Source of the DNA: Brucella cytisi
GTDB taxonomy: Bacteria; Pseudomonadota; Alphaproteobacteria; Rhizobiales; Rhizobiaceae
Direction: 5' to 3'
Assembly: GCA_012103075.1 (NCBI GenBank)
Contig: JAAVLQ010000002.1
Location: forward strand, 1,009,001 to 1,073,000
DNA: 64,000 nucleotides
Below, one piece after another: positions 22,506-32,693 of the stretch. A program made the position numbers and the translations under genes. Each line of letters begins with the position of its first letter. Within the stretch, counting starts at the first letter, position 1. The notes beneath the pieces were generated by a model, which searched no databases, was not told the origin of the DNA, and saw nothing but the letters and a program-made list of their open reading frames with translations.

Positions 22506-23837
22506 TTATTCAGCAGGTTCCAGCTGCGGCACAAGGTCTGTGACAACGGGCGTTCCGTTCATCGCTGCGGCCAACTTGTCGGTGTCGAGTTCATTTTCCC
22601 AACGTGCCACAACGATGGTTGCGACCGCATTGCCAACGAGATTGGTCAGCGCGCGACATTCTGACATGAAGCGGTCGATACCGAGGATCAGGGCCATGCC
22701 CGCGACTGGAACGGCTGGAACAACGGACAGCGTAGCTGCTAGCGTGATGAAACCGGCACCCGTAATGCCTGCTGCACCCTTGGAGCTCAGCATTGCCACG
22801 AGTAGAAGCAGTATCTGATCACTCAGTGACAGTGGAATATCCGTTGCCTGCGCGATGAAGAGGGCTGCCAGCGTCATATAGATATTTGTGCCGTCGAGGT
22901 TGAACGAATAACCCGTCGGAATGACGAGGCCAACGACAGAGCGCTTGCAGCCAGCCTTCTCCATCTTGTCCATCAGCGCGGGAAGTGCGGCTTCAGACGA
23001 AGATGTGCCCAGAACCAGCAGCAGCTCTTCCTTGATGTAGCGAATGAGAGCGAGGATTGAGAAGCCATTGTAACGGGCGACTGCTCCCAGAACGACAAGC
23101 ACGAACAGCAGGGCCGTGAGATAGAATGTGCCGATCAAAAGCGCGAGATTGGCGATCGAGCCTATGCCGTATTTGCCGATGGTGAATGCCATGGCACCGA
23201 AAGCCCCGATTGGAGCGGCCTTCATGAGGATCGAAACCAGCTTGAAAACGGGTGCTGTCAGGACATGAAGAAAATCGGTGACAGGCTTGCCCTTGTCGCC
23301 GACCAGAGCCAGCGCAATACCAAACAGAACCGAGAAGAACAGCACCTGCAGAATGTCGCCGTCTGCGAATGCTCCAACAATCGTTGTCGGGATGATGTTA
23401 CTCAGAAAGCCGGTGATGGTCTGCTCATGTGCCTTGGCGGCGTAGTTGGCAACGGCCTTCGGATCAAGCGAAGCCGGGTCGATGTGCATCCCGGCGCCCG
23501 GCTGTACGACGTTGGCGACGATGAGTCCAATAATCAAGGCAAGCGTCGAGAAGGTTAGAAGTAGATCATGGCCTTACCGGCAACGCGACCGACCTTTTTC
23601 ATATCGGTCATTCCGGCGATGCCGGTTGCAACGGTCAGGAAGATGACAGGCGCGATAATCATCTTCACGAGCTTGATGAACGCATCGCCAAGCGGCTTCA
23701 ACTGCGTGCCCAGCTCGGGATAAAATGGCCAAGCAGAATACCGGCAGCAATAGCCACCAATACCTGTACATAAAGATGCTTGTAGAAGGGACTGGGCCGC
23801 GCGGCGCAGCCGCGGCACCTGTCGGTACTGCAATCAT
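22506..23837 (-). CDS. dctA: C4-dicarboxylate transport protein
   Basis: A DAACS-family sodium or proton symporter for succinate, fumarate and malate, about 443 residues with eight membrane helices and two re-entrant loops. Diagnostic blocks: the serine-rich [14 protein letters not shown], the helix 7 motif [22 protein letters not shown], and [11 protein letters not shown] in the second hairpin. The start is ATG at 23837 with GGAGGA before it. Three frame changes in the first 120 residues (about 23795-23805, 23715-23730 and 23540-23560) disrupt the N-terminus. A sigma-54 promoter lies 95 bases upstream and the dctBD genes are divergent. Confidence 0.95.
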
Positions 23838-23931
23838 AGTGTCCTCCGTTCGGCTCAGTCCGAACCTGTCCAGCCTCCCAAGCCTTCAGTCTCGAATTCC
23901 AACGGTCCCAGCCGCTGCTGAACTGATTGAT

Positions 23932-23947
23932 TGCAATGTCCGTGCCA
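23932..23947 (-). promoter_or_regulatory. Sigma-54 promoter of dctA
   Basis: On the minus strand TGGCAC - GGACA - TTGCA matches the -24/-12 sigma-54 consensus exactly, with the correct 5-base spacing. It is about 95 bases upstream of the dctA start, as known for dctA in rhizobia. Confidence 0.9.
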
Positions 23948-24022
23948 GTTTGGAGATGACTCACTAACATGTTGTTTTCTTTAAATTTGTGAGTTTTTGC
24001 GTCGAAGTAAATCTAGCAGAAG

Positions 24023-24072
24023 TGTGATTATCCGCACAATTTTATTTCCAATTTGTGTGAAATATTGCACAA
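24023..24072. promoter_or_regulatory. Predicted DctD upstream activator sites
   Basis: Two inverted repeats lie upstream of the sigma-54 promoter: TGTGATTATCCGCACA (24023-24038) and TTGTG - 10 bases - CACAA (24053-24072). The pair, about 30 bp apart, resembles the tandem DctD sites described upstream of rhizobial dctA. The second overlaps the dctB start, so DctD could also influence dctBD. Confidence 0.7.
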
Positions 24073-25938
24073 TGAGAGCAATGAGTTCGAACCCCTCCCC
24101 AGCGGACAGCCGCACCCGACCCACAAACATCAACCGACGGATCTGGGCGTTGTTCGGATTGTTTTGGGCTGCGGTTTTCGCGCTTGCATTCTGGGTCGTC
24201 GGCGACATGGCACGAGACAAGGCCGTCCTCGCATTAAGCGAGCAGACAAGGATCGATGCCAACCTCAACACTGCACTGTTGCGCGCTGTTCTCGACAAGC
24301 AACGTGCTTTGCCTCTGGTGCTGTCAAAGGACAAGGCGCTGGAATCTGCATTACTGGACAAAACAGCCCCAACAATCGATCCCTTGAATGAGAAACTCGA
24401 AGCATTGGCGGATGGGACGCAAGCGGCCGTCATTTATCTTGTCGGCATGGACGGCATTGCCATCGCGGCAAGCAACTGGCGCGGACCAACAAGTTTTGTC
24501 GGCAACGACTACAAGTTTCGCCCCTATTTTCACAACGCTTTGAAAAACGGGGATGCAGAGTACTTTGCGCTCGGCAATGTCAGCAATCGCCCGTGTCTTT
24601 ACATATCCCGTCGCATCGACGGCCCGAGCGGTCCGTTGGGGGTGATCGTTGTCAAGCTGGAGTTCGACAGGCTGGAAAGTGACTGGAACAATGCCGGACG
24701 ACCGACCTTCGTGACGGATGAACGCAATATCGTTCTAATTACAAGCTTGCCGTCCCCGGCGTTTCATGACCATTGGCTCGATCAATCAGGAGCAGCTTCA
24801 GTTTATCCGCGATAGCCTGCAGTTTGGTGACGCGCCACTTAAACCCTTGCCCCTGTCGATCAAGTCAATTGACGGCGAGGATGTACAGTTGATTGATGCG
24901 CTGCTGCCCGGCAATGCGCGCAATACCGACTTTCTCGCGATCCGTTCGATCGTGCCTTCCACTCCCCGGCAGATGTACAGTCTCGCGCCAATTCGCCCGC
25001 AGATACCTTCCGCCATTCGAGAAGCCCGGTTGTTCACCTTTATCATCCTTTCAGCTATCGCAACGGTTGCCGGACTTCTTCTACGTCGCAGGCAGAAAAT
25101 CGCGACACGCATCGCCAATGCACAGCGTACACAGATGGAACTGGAAGAACGCGTGGAAGAGCGCACCCGCGATCTCAGTCTGGCACGCGACAGACTGCAA
25201 GCTGAGATCAGCGACCATCGTCGCACCGAAACAATGCTGCAAGGGGGTGCAGCAGGACCTCGTGCACGCCAATCGCCCGGCTATCATGGGGCAAGTAGCG
25301 GCTGGCGTGGCGCATGAAATCAACCAGCCCGTCGCAACCATTCGCGCCTATGCAGACAACGCAAAACCTTCATCGAACGGAAACGCCTTTCCGACGCAAC
25401 CGAAAACCTCAGTGAAATCGCCGCATTAACAGACCGCATAGGTACAATCACGGGCGACCTTAAAGCACTTGCCCGCAAGGGACGCACTCCTTCCGAGCCG
25501 ACTTCGCTCAGTCAGGTCATTTCGGGTGCGCTGGTACTGCTGCGAAGCAGGTTCTCCGGGCGCATGGATCAGCTCGATATCGCACTACCACCGCCGGAAC
25601 TGCAAGTTATCGGTCATTCAATCCGGCTGGAACAGGTTTTCATCAACCTGTTCCAGAATGCACTGGAAGCCATTGATTTAAAACAGAATGATGGAAAAAT
25701 TGATGTCCGTACTCATGTAGATCGTGACAAAGTCGTCATATTGGTTTCCGACAATGGACCGGGTATGCCGCAGCATATTCGCGACAATCTGTTTTCGCCT
25801 TTCAATACATCGAAGGAAAAAGGTCTCGGTCTAGGTCTTGTGATCGTCAAGGAGATCGTCACTGACTATGGCGGGGCCATCTCCGCCGACAGTAATGCCG
25901 CAGGCACATCTTTCCGCATCGAACTGAGAAAAGCATGA
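24072..25938 (+). CDS. dctB: C4-dicarboxylate sensor histidine kinase
   Basis: The membrane sensor for C4-dicarboxylates. Two membrane helices ([20 protein letters not shown] near residue 20, and [15 protein letters not shown] near 320) flank a periplasmic PDC-type sensor. A coiled coil ([14 protein letters not shown]), the HisKA box [20 protein letters not shown] with its phospho-His, and a HATPase domain (N box [24 protein letters not shown]) follow. Start is ATG at 24072 or 24081. Frame changes at about 24768-24785, 25238-25250 and 25362-25372 break it into four pieces, each on clean homologous sequence. It overlaps dctD by four bases. Confidence 0.93.
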
Positions 25939-27286
25939 TGGACAAGTCACCCTCCGTTATTCTTGTCGACGATGACAAGGCGCTCCGCCGCGCCACTCGT
26001 CAAACGCTTGAGCTTGCCGGTTTCGAGGTTGCTGATTTTCCAAGCGCACTGGATGCGTTGAACAGCGTTACTTTTGAGTATGATGGCGTTGTCGTTACCG
26101 ATGTCCGCATGCCGCAGATCGACGGTCTCCAATTCTTTGCCCGGATCAAAGCCATTGACCCCGATTTGCCAGTAATCCTGATTACTGGCCACGGTGATAT
26201 TCCGATGGCGGTGCAAGCCATTCAGGACGGTGCCTATGATTTCATCGCCAAGCCGTTTGCAGCCGACAGGCTCGTGCACAGCATCCGTCGTGCATGGGAA
26301 AAGAGACAACTTATCGTTGAAAACCGCGCCTTGCGCGAAGCCGCCGAGAATGTGGAGGGCGATCTGCCGTTGATCGGCCAGACACCGGCGATGGAAAATC
26401 TGCGCCGTACCTTGCGCGATATAGCCGATACGGATGTTGATGTGCTCGTGGCTGGTGAAACTGGCAGTGGCAAGGAAGTCGTCGCACAGTTGCTGCACAA
26501 CTGGGGCCACCGCCGCAAAGGCAATTTCGTAGCGCTCAACTGCGGAGCCTTGCCCGAAACGGTGATTGAAAGCGAACTGTTCGGTCACGAGGCAGGTGCC
26601 TTTACGGGAGCTCAGAAAAAGCGGCTCGGACGGGTTGAACATGCAAGTGGTGGTACGCTGTTTCTCGATGAAATTGAAAGCATGCCTGCAGCAACACAAG
26701 TGAAACTGCTGCGCGTCCTTGAGATGCGCGAAATCACACCACTCGGTACGAATGAGGTTCGCCCCGTCGATCTGCGGGTTGTGGCTGCAGCAAAGATCGA
26801 CCTCGGTGACCCCACCCAGAGAGGCGACTTCCGTGAGGACCTCTATTACCGGCTGAATGTCGTCACGCTTTCCATCCCGCCGCTGAGAGAAAGACGGGAC
26901 GACATTCCGTTGCTTTTGCACATTTCCTGACGCGAGCGTCGAAACGCTTCAATCGCGATGTGCCCGCTATCGATGCAGCGACACACCGACATCTCATGAA
27001 CCATAGCTGGCCGGGAAATGTCCGCGAATTGGCACATTTTGCCGACCGCGTAGCGCTTGGCGTTGCGAAACCGGCTCACTTGCTGCAATCGATGGTCGGC
27101 AATCAAGAAACACTTCCAAAACGGCTCGAGCGCTACGAAGAAACGCTCATCCGCGAAACGCTTGCCGCCCATAATGGCAATGTTCAGGAAACCATTGAGG
27201 CGCTCGGTATTCCGCGAAAGACCTTTTACGATAAGATGCAACGTCATGGCATCAATCGCGCGGACTATCGCACCAACGGCGATTGA
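25935..27286 (+). CDS. dctD: Sigma-54-dependent response regulator
   Basis: An NtrC-family activator of about 450 residues. The receiver has the acidic pair VDDDK and the phospho-acceptor Asp in VVVTDVRMP. The AAA+ domain carries Walker A GETGSGKE, the sigma-54 contact GAFTGA and Walker [12 protein letters not shown] Fis-type helix-turn-helix ([23 protein letters not shown]) ends the protein. One deleted G at about 26918-26922 splits the AAA+ domain. Co-transcribed with dctB; it should activate the sigma-54 promoter found upstream of dctA. Confidence 0.95.
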
Positions 27287-27318
27287 AGTTCATCTGCCAT
27301 CTGTCTGGGAGGACCACG

Positions 27319-27971
27319 ATGACCTTGAAACTCTACCTTCATCCCTTTTCGTCGTACTGCCAGAAGGCGATAACCGCCTTCTATGAAAAGGACATAGCTT
27401 TCGAAGCAAGAATGCTTGATGGTACGGAACCGGTAGCGAGCGAGTTCAACGCCCTTTGGCCCTTCGGTAAATTCCCCGTGCTAACGCATAATGGAAAACT
27501 GGTGTTTGAAGCGACCGGTATCATCGAGTATCTCGACGCTGCCTATCCCCACACCAGACAACTAATCCCATCAGACCCGCTTGTCAGCGCGGACGTGAGA
27601 ATGTGGGATCGTTTCTTCGATAATTACATAAACTACCCGCAGCAACGCCTCGTCTATATCGCACTTGGTCGCGAGCATGACGACGGGGCAATCGCTGGCG
27701 AGCAGCCTTCGATACAGCCTATGCGTTTCTGGATCGACATATGGAAGGGCGCAAATGGGTCTCGGGCGATGATTTCAGCCTTGCCGACTGCGCTGCGGCG
27801 CCTGCCCTGCTCTACGCAGACTGGACCTATGCCATTCCCGAAAAATTCGCCAATGTGTGGACCTATCGCAAACGTCTGCTTGCACGGCCGAGCTATGCCA
27901 GCGCACTCGACGAAGCGCGACCATTCCGTCATCTGTTTCCGTTAGGAGCGCCCGAAGAAGGTAGGGACTGA
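27319..27971 (+). CDS. Glutathione S-transferase family protein
   Basis: A two-domain GST of about 217 residues. The thioredoxin-fold N-terminus has LYLHPFSSYCQKAITAFYE, with the glutathione-site FPVLTHNGKLVFEATGIIEYLD. The helical C-terminal domain shows the conserved GDDFSLADCAAAPALLY. GGGAGG precedes the ATG at 27319. One missing base at about 27706-27710 separates the domains. It is convergent with the iron ABC ATPase gene, with only four bases between their stops. Detoxification is the family role; the substrate is unknown. Confidence 0.9.
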
Positions 27972-27975
27972 CAGC

Positions 27976-28761
27976 CTATCGCGGCGAAGCGATCAACTGT
28001 CCCGTAGAAGTGTGCCGCATAACTTCCATCGGAATGCCATAGATTTCCTCCGGGCGTTCCGGCACCATAATTCCCTTAGGCGTGGATTGTGCGATCAATC
28101 TGCCGCTGTGGAGTGCAAACACTTCATCGCAAAAGCGTGCGGCCATATTGACATCATGCAAGACGACGAAGACGCTCAGGTCCTTTTCGTGTGACAGCTT
28201 ACGCACAAGCGAGAGAACTTCGATCTGGTGCGCGATATCCAGCGCCGAAGTCGGTTCATCAAGCAGAAGGCATTCCGCATCCTGAGCAACCAGCATGGCG
28301 AGCCAGACGCGCTGACGCTCACCGCCCGAAGGGTGTCGACCAATCGGTCCGCGAAGGCTCCGATCCCGGTCAGTTCGATGGCTTCTTCCACCTTCTGACG
28401 ATCCGTTGCGCCGAAGCGCCCTAGAGCACCGTGCGGGGTAGCGCCCCAAAGCGACAAGTTCCTTGACCAGCATGCCTGCCGCAGGTGCAGTCTGCTGTGG
28501 CAGATAGGCAAGCTTGCGCGCAAACTCACGGTCACCCCAATCACCAAGCGCCTTACCCGCAAAGCGTACAATCCCGCCGGACGCTGGCTGCTGCCGAGCC
28601 AAAATTTTCAGAAGTGTTGATTTGCCTGAACCATTATGCCCGATAAGCGCTGTCAGACTTCCCACCGGTATCGACATCGTCAGCGGTTGCAACAGGATGC
28701 GCCCGGCGGCTGAAAAGGTGACATTCTCGAGTTCGAACAGAGCGGAGGTCATCATTCTCAT
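27976..28761 (-). CDS. Iron-siderophore ABC transporter, ATP-binding protein
   Basis: A FhuC/FecE-type ATPase of 261 residues as read. Walker A is [11 protein letters not shown], the signature GGERQRVWLAMLVAQ, Walker [14 protein letters not shown] and the H-loop VVLHDVNMA. Residues about 107-142 are abnormal (Arg- and Ser-rich) because two opposite indels, near 28435-28445 and near 28330-28340, put this stretch in the wrong frame without stopping translation. The correct frame there reads ALGRFGATDRQKVEEAIEL and on to DTLSGGERQ. No permease or binding protein is adjacent; a TonB receptor and AraC regulator lie on the other side. Confidence 0.88.
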   Translation of the reverse strand: MRMMTSALFELENVTFSAAGRILLQPLTMSIPVGSLTALIGHNGSGKSTLLKILARQQPASGGIVRFAGKALGDWGDREFARKLAYLPQQTAPAAGMLVKELVALGRYPARCSRALRRNGSSEGGRSHRTDRDRSLRGPIGRHPSGGERQRVWLAMLVAQDAECLLLDEPTSALDIAHQIEVLSLVRKLSHEKDLSVFVVLHDVNMAARFCDEVFALHSGRLIAQSTPKGIMVPERPEEIYGIPMEVMRHTSTGQLIASPR

Positions 28762-28779
28762 TCCTGATTTTGGTCAACT

Positions 28780-28796
28780 CTAGGGTCAGGACCTAG
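28780..28796. promoter_or_regulatory. Inverted repeat between ABC ATPase and AraC genes
   Basis: CTAGG - 7 bases - CCTAG lies 18 bases upstream of the ATPase start in the divergent region. It could be an operator for the iron-responsive or AraC regulator. It does not match a canonical Fur box that I can recognise. Confidence 0.35.
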
Positions 28797-28908
28797 ATAT
28801 CTGCCCTGCAATAAAGCAGTTCATCGAAGGTTGATAGCAAAATATGAGAAAGATATACATGTTTTGAGAAACATCATCGGGAAGAAGAGTTTGGGCTTCC
28901 ATCCGCAT

Positions 28909-29771
28909 ATGAAAAGTCACATTGAAGACGTCAGCTTACTGGACGATCTCCATTATCGCGTTTGGGTGGCGCAATCGCCGACGTATGGTCGGTCGATTGC
29001 GGACCGTGCGCACGCGGAGAGTATGTTTCGGAAGCGCCGCGCCTTTTTCTTGTGCTTGAAAGCCGAGGGGAACTGGCAATCCGCCCCGAACAAACCAACC
29101 ATACGCTGGCGAGTGTTCAACCGCGGCAAAGGCTTTGCTACGTCCCTGCTGGCATGACGATCTGGAGCCGCGTAACACGTCCGGGAAAACTAAAGCATCT
29201 CGATCTGCATTTCGATATTACTGCCCTACAACAACGCTTCGGTCACGTACTGGACAAAAGTAGCATCGAAAAGCCTCGCCTGTTCTTTTTTTCGAACTCG
29301 AAGATCGAACAGATTGGTTCCTTGCTGGCCGAAGAATGCATTTCAAAAGCGCCGATGCATGACCTTTATGGAGAGGGTCTGCTAACCGCACTTGTAACAG
29401 AACTCTTTGAAGCGCAGCTGAAACAAAGGACGCTTAACAGCAAGCTTTCACCGCGACAGCTTCGCCGCGTGACTGAATTCATGGAGGATAATTACGCGCG
29501 CGTTATCCGCCTTCAAGAACTGGCAACGCTCACCGGATTGTCCGAATCCTATTTCTGCAGCGCCTTCAAGGCCTCGACAGGCGTTTCACCGCACGCCCGG
29601 CAGATGCGGAAGCGCATTGATCAAGCGCAGATGCTGCTTCTGCAACCAAACGTCTCCTTACCCCATATCGCAGCTCTCACGGGCTTCGCCGATCAGGCGC
29701 ATTTCACCCGTGTTTTCAAGAAACTGACCGGCACTACGCCTGCCGCCCGGGTCAGACAACACCAACAGTAA
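28909..29771 (+). CDS. AraC family transcriptional regulator
   Basis: A regulator of about 287 residues with an N-terminal sensory region and a C-terminal double helix-turn-helix (RVIRLQELATLTGLSESYFCSAFKASTG; SLPHIAALTGFADQAHFTRVFKKLTGTTP). The start is uncertain: ATG at 28909 is used, but an in-frame TTG at 28831 with GAAGG upstream is possible. A deleted G at about 28966-28970 splits the first 20-odd residues from the rest. Placed between a siderophore ATPase and a TonB receptor, it resembles PchR-like regulators that activate receptor genes when the siderophore is present. Confidence 0.87.
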
Positions 29772-29985
29772 ACCCAGCGCGAGCGATATTTGAGGACATT
29801 TTACATTAGCCAAAGATCATTCAATTGGGCGAAATAACGAACAATCTTCTAGCAATATCTTGATGTAAATACTCATATTAATTCGCAATGCGTTGCAGCG
29901 CTGACGCATTCGCCGTACCGCTGTTGTCTTATCGGACGTTGGCAAGTTGGGTCAGATATAGGATTTCTCAAGGGGCTTGCACCGA

Positions 29986-32143
29986 ATGACCACATCGATA
30001 AAGCAACACTTCCTGATGCTGCTGGCCGGCAACGCAGCATTTGCGTTTCTGCCGGTTTCGACAACCTATGCGCAAGAGGCTAACAATACGGTTCGCCTTG
30101 ACACGGTTGTCGTACAGACGAGAAATGGTCGTAGTGATGAGGGTGTTGCGCCGGTAAACGGCTTTGTTCCAACAGCAACGACAACCGGCTCGAAAGACAG
30201 CGTTGCCATCGAAAAGATTCCACAATCCGTATCAGTTGTAGGGCGCAAGCAGATGGATGCCATCGGCGCGCAAAAGCTGGACGAAGCATTGCGCTATACG
30301 CCGTGTGCTCGGACAGCCTTTCGGTGTCGATAACGATACCGACTGGCTCTATATTCGCGGTTTCGAAGCCACCCAATACGGCACCTATCTCGACGGTTTG
30401 CAGAACTTCAGCTACGGCTTCGGTGGTTTCCTGATCGATAGCTTTGGCATTGAACGTATCGACGTTCTGCGTGGTGCATCGTCTGCCCTTTACGGCGGGT
30501 CCAATCCGGGCGGCATTGTCAACTATATCAGCAAGCGTCCGACCGACGAGCGGTTGCGATATCTAGAAACGGGCGTCAATAGTTACGGTAATGCCTATCT
30601 TGGCTTCGACATCGGCGACAAAGCCAGCGATACGGTCAATTACCGTGTGAACGGCAAGATTCAGGGTGGCAATAATTATACAGACTTCGCCAAGGAATTT
30701 CGCGGCGTCATCTCGCCAAGCATTGAATACAAGCCGGACGAAGCGACGAAGCTGACCATTCTCGGCAACTATACCCATCTTGATCTGACCCACGATGGCG
30801 GAGGCTTTCTTCCCTACTATGGCACTGTCGTTCCAACCGAGTTCGGCAAGATTTCGCGCAAGCGAAATTTCACCGAGCCCGACATTGATTCCTACGAGCG
30901 CGAGCAGGCCTCCATCGGCTATGAATTCGAGCATCAGTTCGACAATGACTGGACTGTACGGCAGAACGTTCGCTATGGTTTTCACATGTGAAAGAACACA
31001 CCCTTTACGCCTATGGTTATGAAGGTTTCTTGCCGCAGCCGGCACCGGGAAATCCGAACATTGCGCGCATCAATTTCAGGCACGATACGACGGTCAATAC
31101 CTTCCTTTGCCGACAACCAGCTTGAGGGAACAGTCGAGACCGATGCTCTGACACACAATCTTCTGTTTGGTGTCGAGTACCGTTATTTCCGTATTGAACA
31201 GATGCAGCAGACCGGCGGGGCGACTGTTATCGATGGTTTCAATCCGATATATGGTGAACCACAGGGCCCGATGTTCGACCCTTATATCGATCAGGATCTG
31301 CGACGTCACCAGATCGGCATTTACGCACAGGATCGAGTAGAGTTCGGCGACGGCTGGATCGCAACATTCAACGGTCGCTACGACTATGTCAAAACTGACG
31401 CGGCAGGATTGCCGAGCTACGAATATAACAAGGGCAAAAGCTTCAGGCCGCGCTGGACTGGGCTACGAGTTCGACAATGGCATAACGCCTTATGTCAGCG
31501 TCGCGACCTTCTTCAATCCGATCATCGAAACGCTGGCAGATGGCAGCTATGCTCAACCGGAGACGGGAACACAGTATGAAGTGGGCGTCAAATACCGTCC
31601 GGAATTGTTCGACGGCTTGATCACCGCTTCACTGTTTGATTTGACCAAGGAGAATGCCCTCACTGGCTCCAGCTTCGCGCGTGAGCAGCTTGGCAAGGTC
31701 AACTCGCGCGGTTTCGAACTGGAAGTTCAGGCCAATATCACCGATGCTTGGAAAGTGACTGCTTCGGTTACTGCCTACGACCTGAAAATCAAAGAGAATG
31801 ACAGCAACCCCGATATTATCGGCAATCGTCCTTACCTCTTGCCGGAACAACAGGCCTCCGTCTTTGTCGAGTACAAAGTGCCAGACGGTGCTTTTCAAGG
31901 GGTGACGCTCGGCGGCGGTGTACGCTACCTCGGTTCCTCTTATGCCGATGAGGAAAATACACTCAAGGTGCCAGCTGTGGCGCTTGCCGACCTGAAGCTC
32001 GGTTACGAAAAAGACAATTGGGGGTCGACCTCAACGTCACCAATCTGTTCGACAAGAACTATGTCGCTGGTTGTCAGGGCATTTATGTCTGCGGCTATGG
32101 TGAAGGGCGTAAAGCGCTACTCAAGGTCCACACCAAGTGGTGA
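29986..32143 (+). CDS. TonB-dependent siderophore receptor
   Basis: An outer-membrane receptor of about 715 residues, FhuA/FpvA class. A signal peptide ends near TTYAQ. The TonB box region is RLDTVVVQT, the plug has KIPQSVSVVGRKQMDAIGAQKLDEALRY and IDVLRGASSALYGGSNPGGIVNYISKRP, and the barrel ends KVHTKW. A terminal aromatic is expected for outer-membrane insertion. At least five frame changes (about 30300, 30985, 31105, 31450, 32025) fragment the frame. Iron-hydroxamate ligands are plausible from the plug sequence, but the siderophore is not certain. Confidence 0.9.
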
Positions 32144-32160
32144 TTTTGAGATTGAATACC

Positions 32161-32188
32161 AAAGAGTGCCACGGTTGTGGCACTCTTT
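32161..32188. terminator. Bidirectional terminator
   Basis: AAAGAGTGCCAC - GGTT - GTGGCACTCTTT is a perfect 12-bp stem between the converging TonB receptor and DUF488 genes, with A and T tracts at either end. Confidence 0.85.
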
Positions 32189-32196
32189 GAGGCCGT

Positions 32197-32553
32197 CTAC
32201 AGAGTTTGCATGAATTCATGCAAGACGACAGCTTGATTATGCTCTTCGTCTTTCGCGCCATATAAGAGCGTTAGTCGCCCACCTCTTGCCTTGGCGGTCG
32301 CGATCAAATCCTTCAGTGTTGGCTTGTTACCTTCCAACTCTTCGCGATATTTTATCTGAAAATCATTCCATTTCGCCGGATCATGGCAGAACCATTTGCG
32401 AAGATTGGCGGTCGGGGCAATATCTTTGGCCCAAAGATCTATATCCGCCTTCTCCTTTGTCATACCGCGCGGCCAAACACGATCCACGAGTACACGGTAG
32501 CCATCGTTCGGTGAAGGAGCTTCATAAATACGCTTCAAGCCAATCGTCGTCAT
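32197..32553 (-). CDS. DUF488 family protein
   Basis: An intact 118-residue DUF488 protein. The family signature RVLVDRVWPRGMTKEKADIDLWAKDIAPT near residue 20 and LTLLYGAKDEEHNQAVVLHEFM at the C-terminus are unmistakable. It is small and soluble, with no known activity. It lies between two strong terminators and so forms its own transcription unit. Confidence 0.9.
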   Translation of the reverse strand: MTTIGLKRIYEAPSPNDGYRVLVDRVWPRGMTKEKADIDLWAKDIAPTANLRKWFCHDPAKWNDFQIKYREELEGNKPTLKDLIATAKARGGRLTLLYGAKDEEHNQAVVLHEFMQTL

Positions 32554-32640
32554 AGGAATGGTTCCTCAATGCCTCACCAACACATATGGCGAATGGAACC
32601 GCTTCGACAAGGCGACATTTCTGTTCTGGCGAACAAAGAG

Positions 32641-32687
32641 AAAAGCCGTGGCTGTCAGACATTGAATATCCGACAGCCACGGCTTTT
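32641..32687 (-). terminator. Terminator of the doeX-doeC-doeD unit
   Basis: A perfect 16-bp stem (AAAAGCCGTGGCTGTC / GACAGCCACGGCTTTT) with a 15-base loop begins seven bases after the doeD stop. On the minus strand the stem ends in a T tract. Confidence 0.85.
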
Positions 32688-32693
32688 ACTGGC

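Noticed and set aside
25947..26921. A 324-codon frame on the minus strand inside dctD
   Set aside because: Antisense to a complete receiver and AAA+ domain, with no homology.
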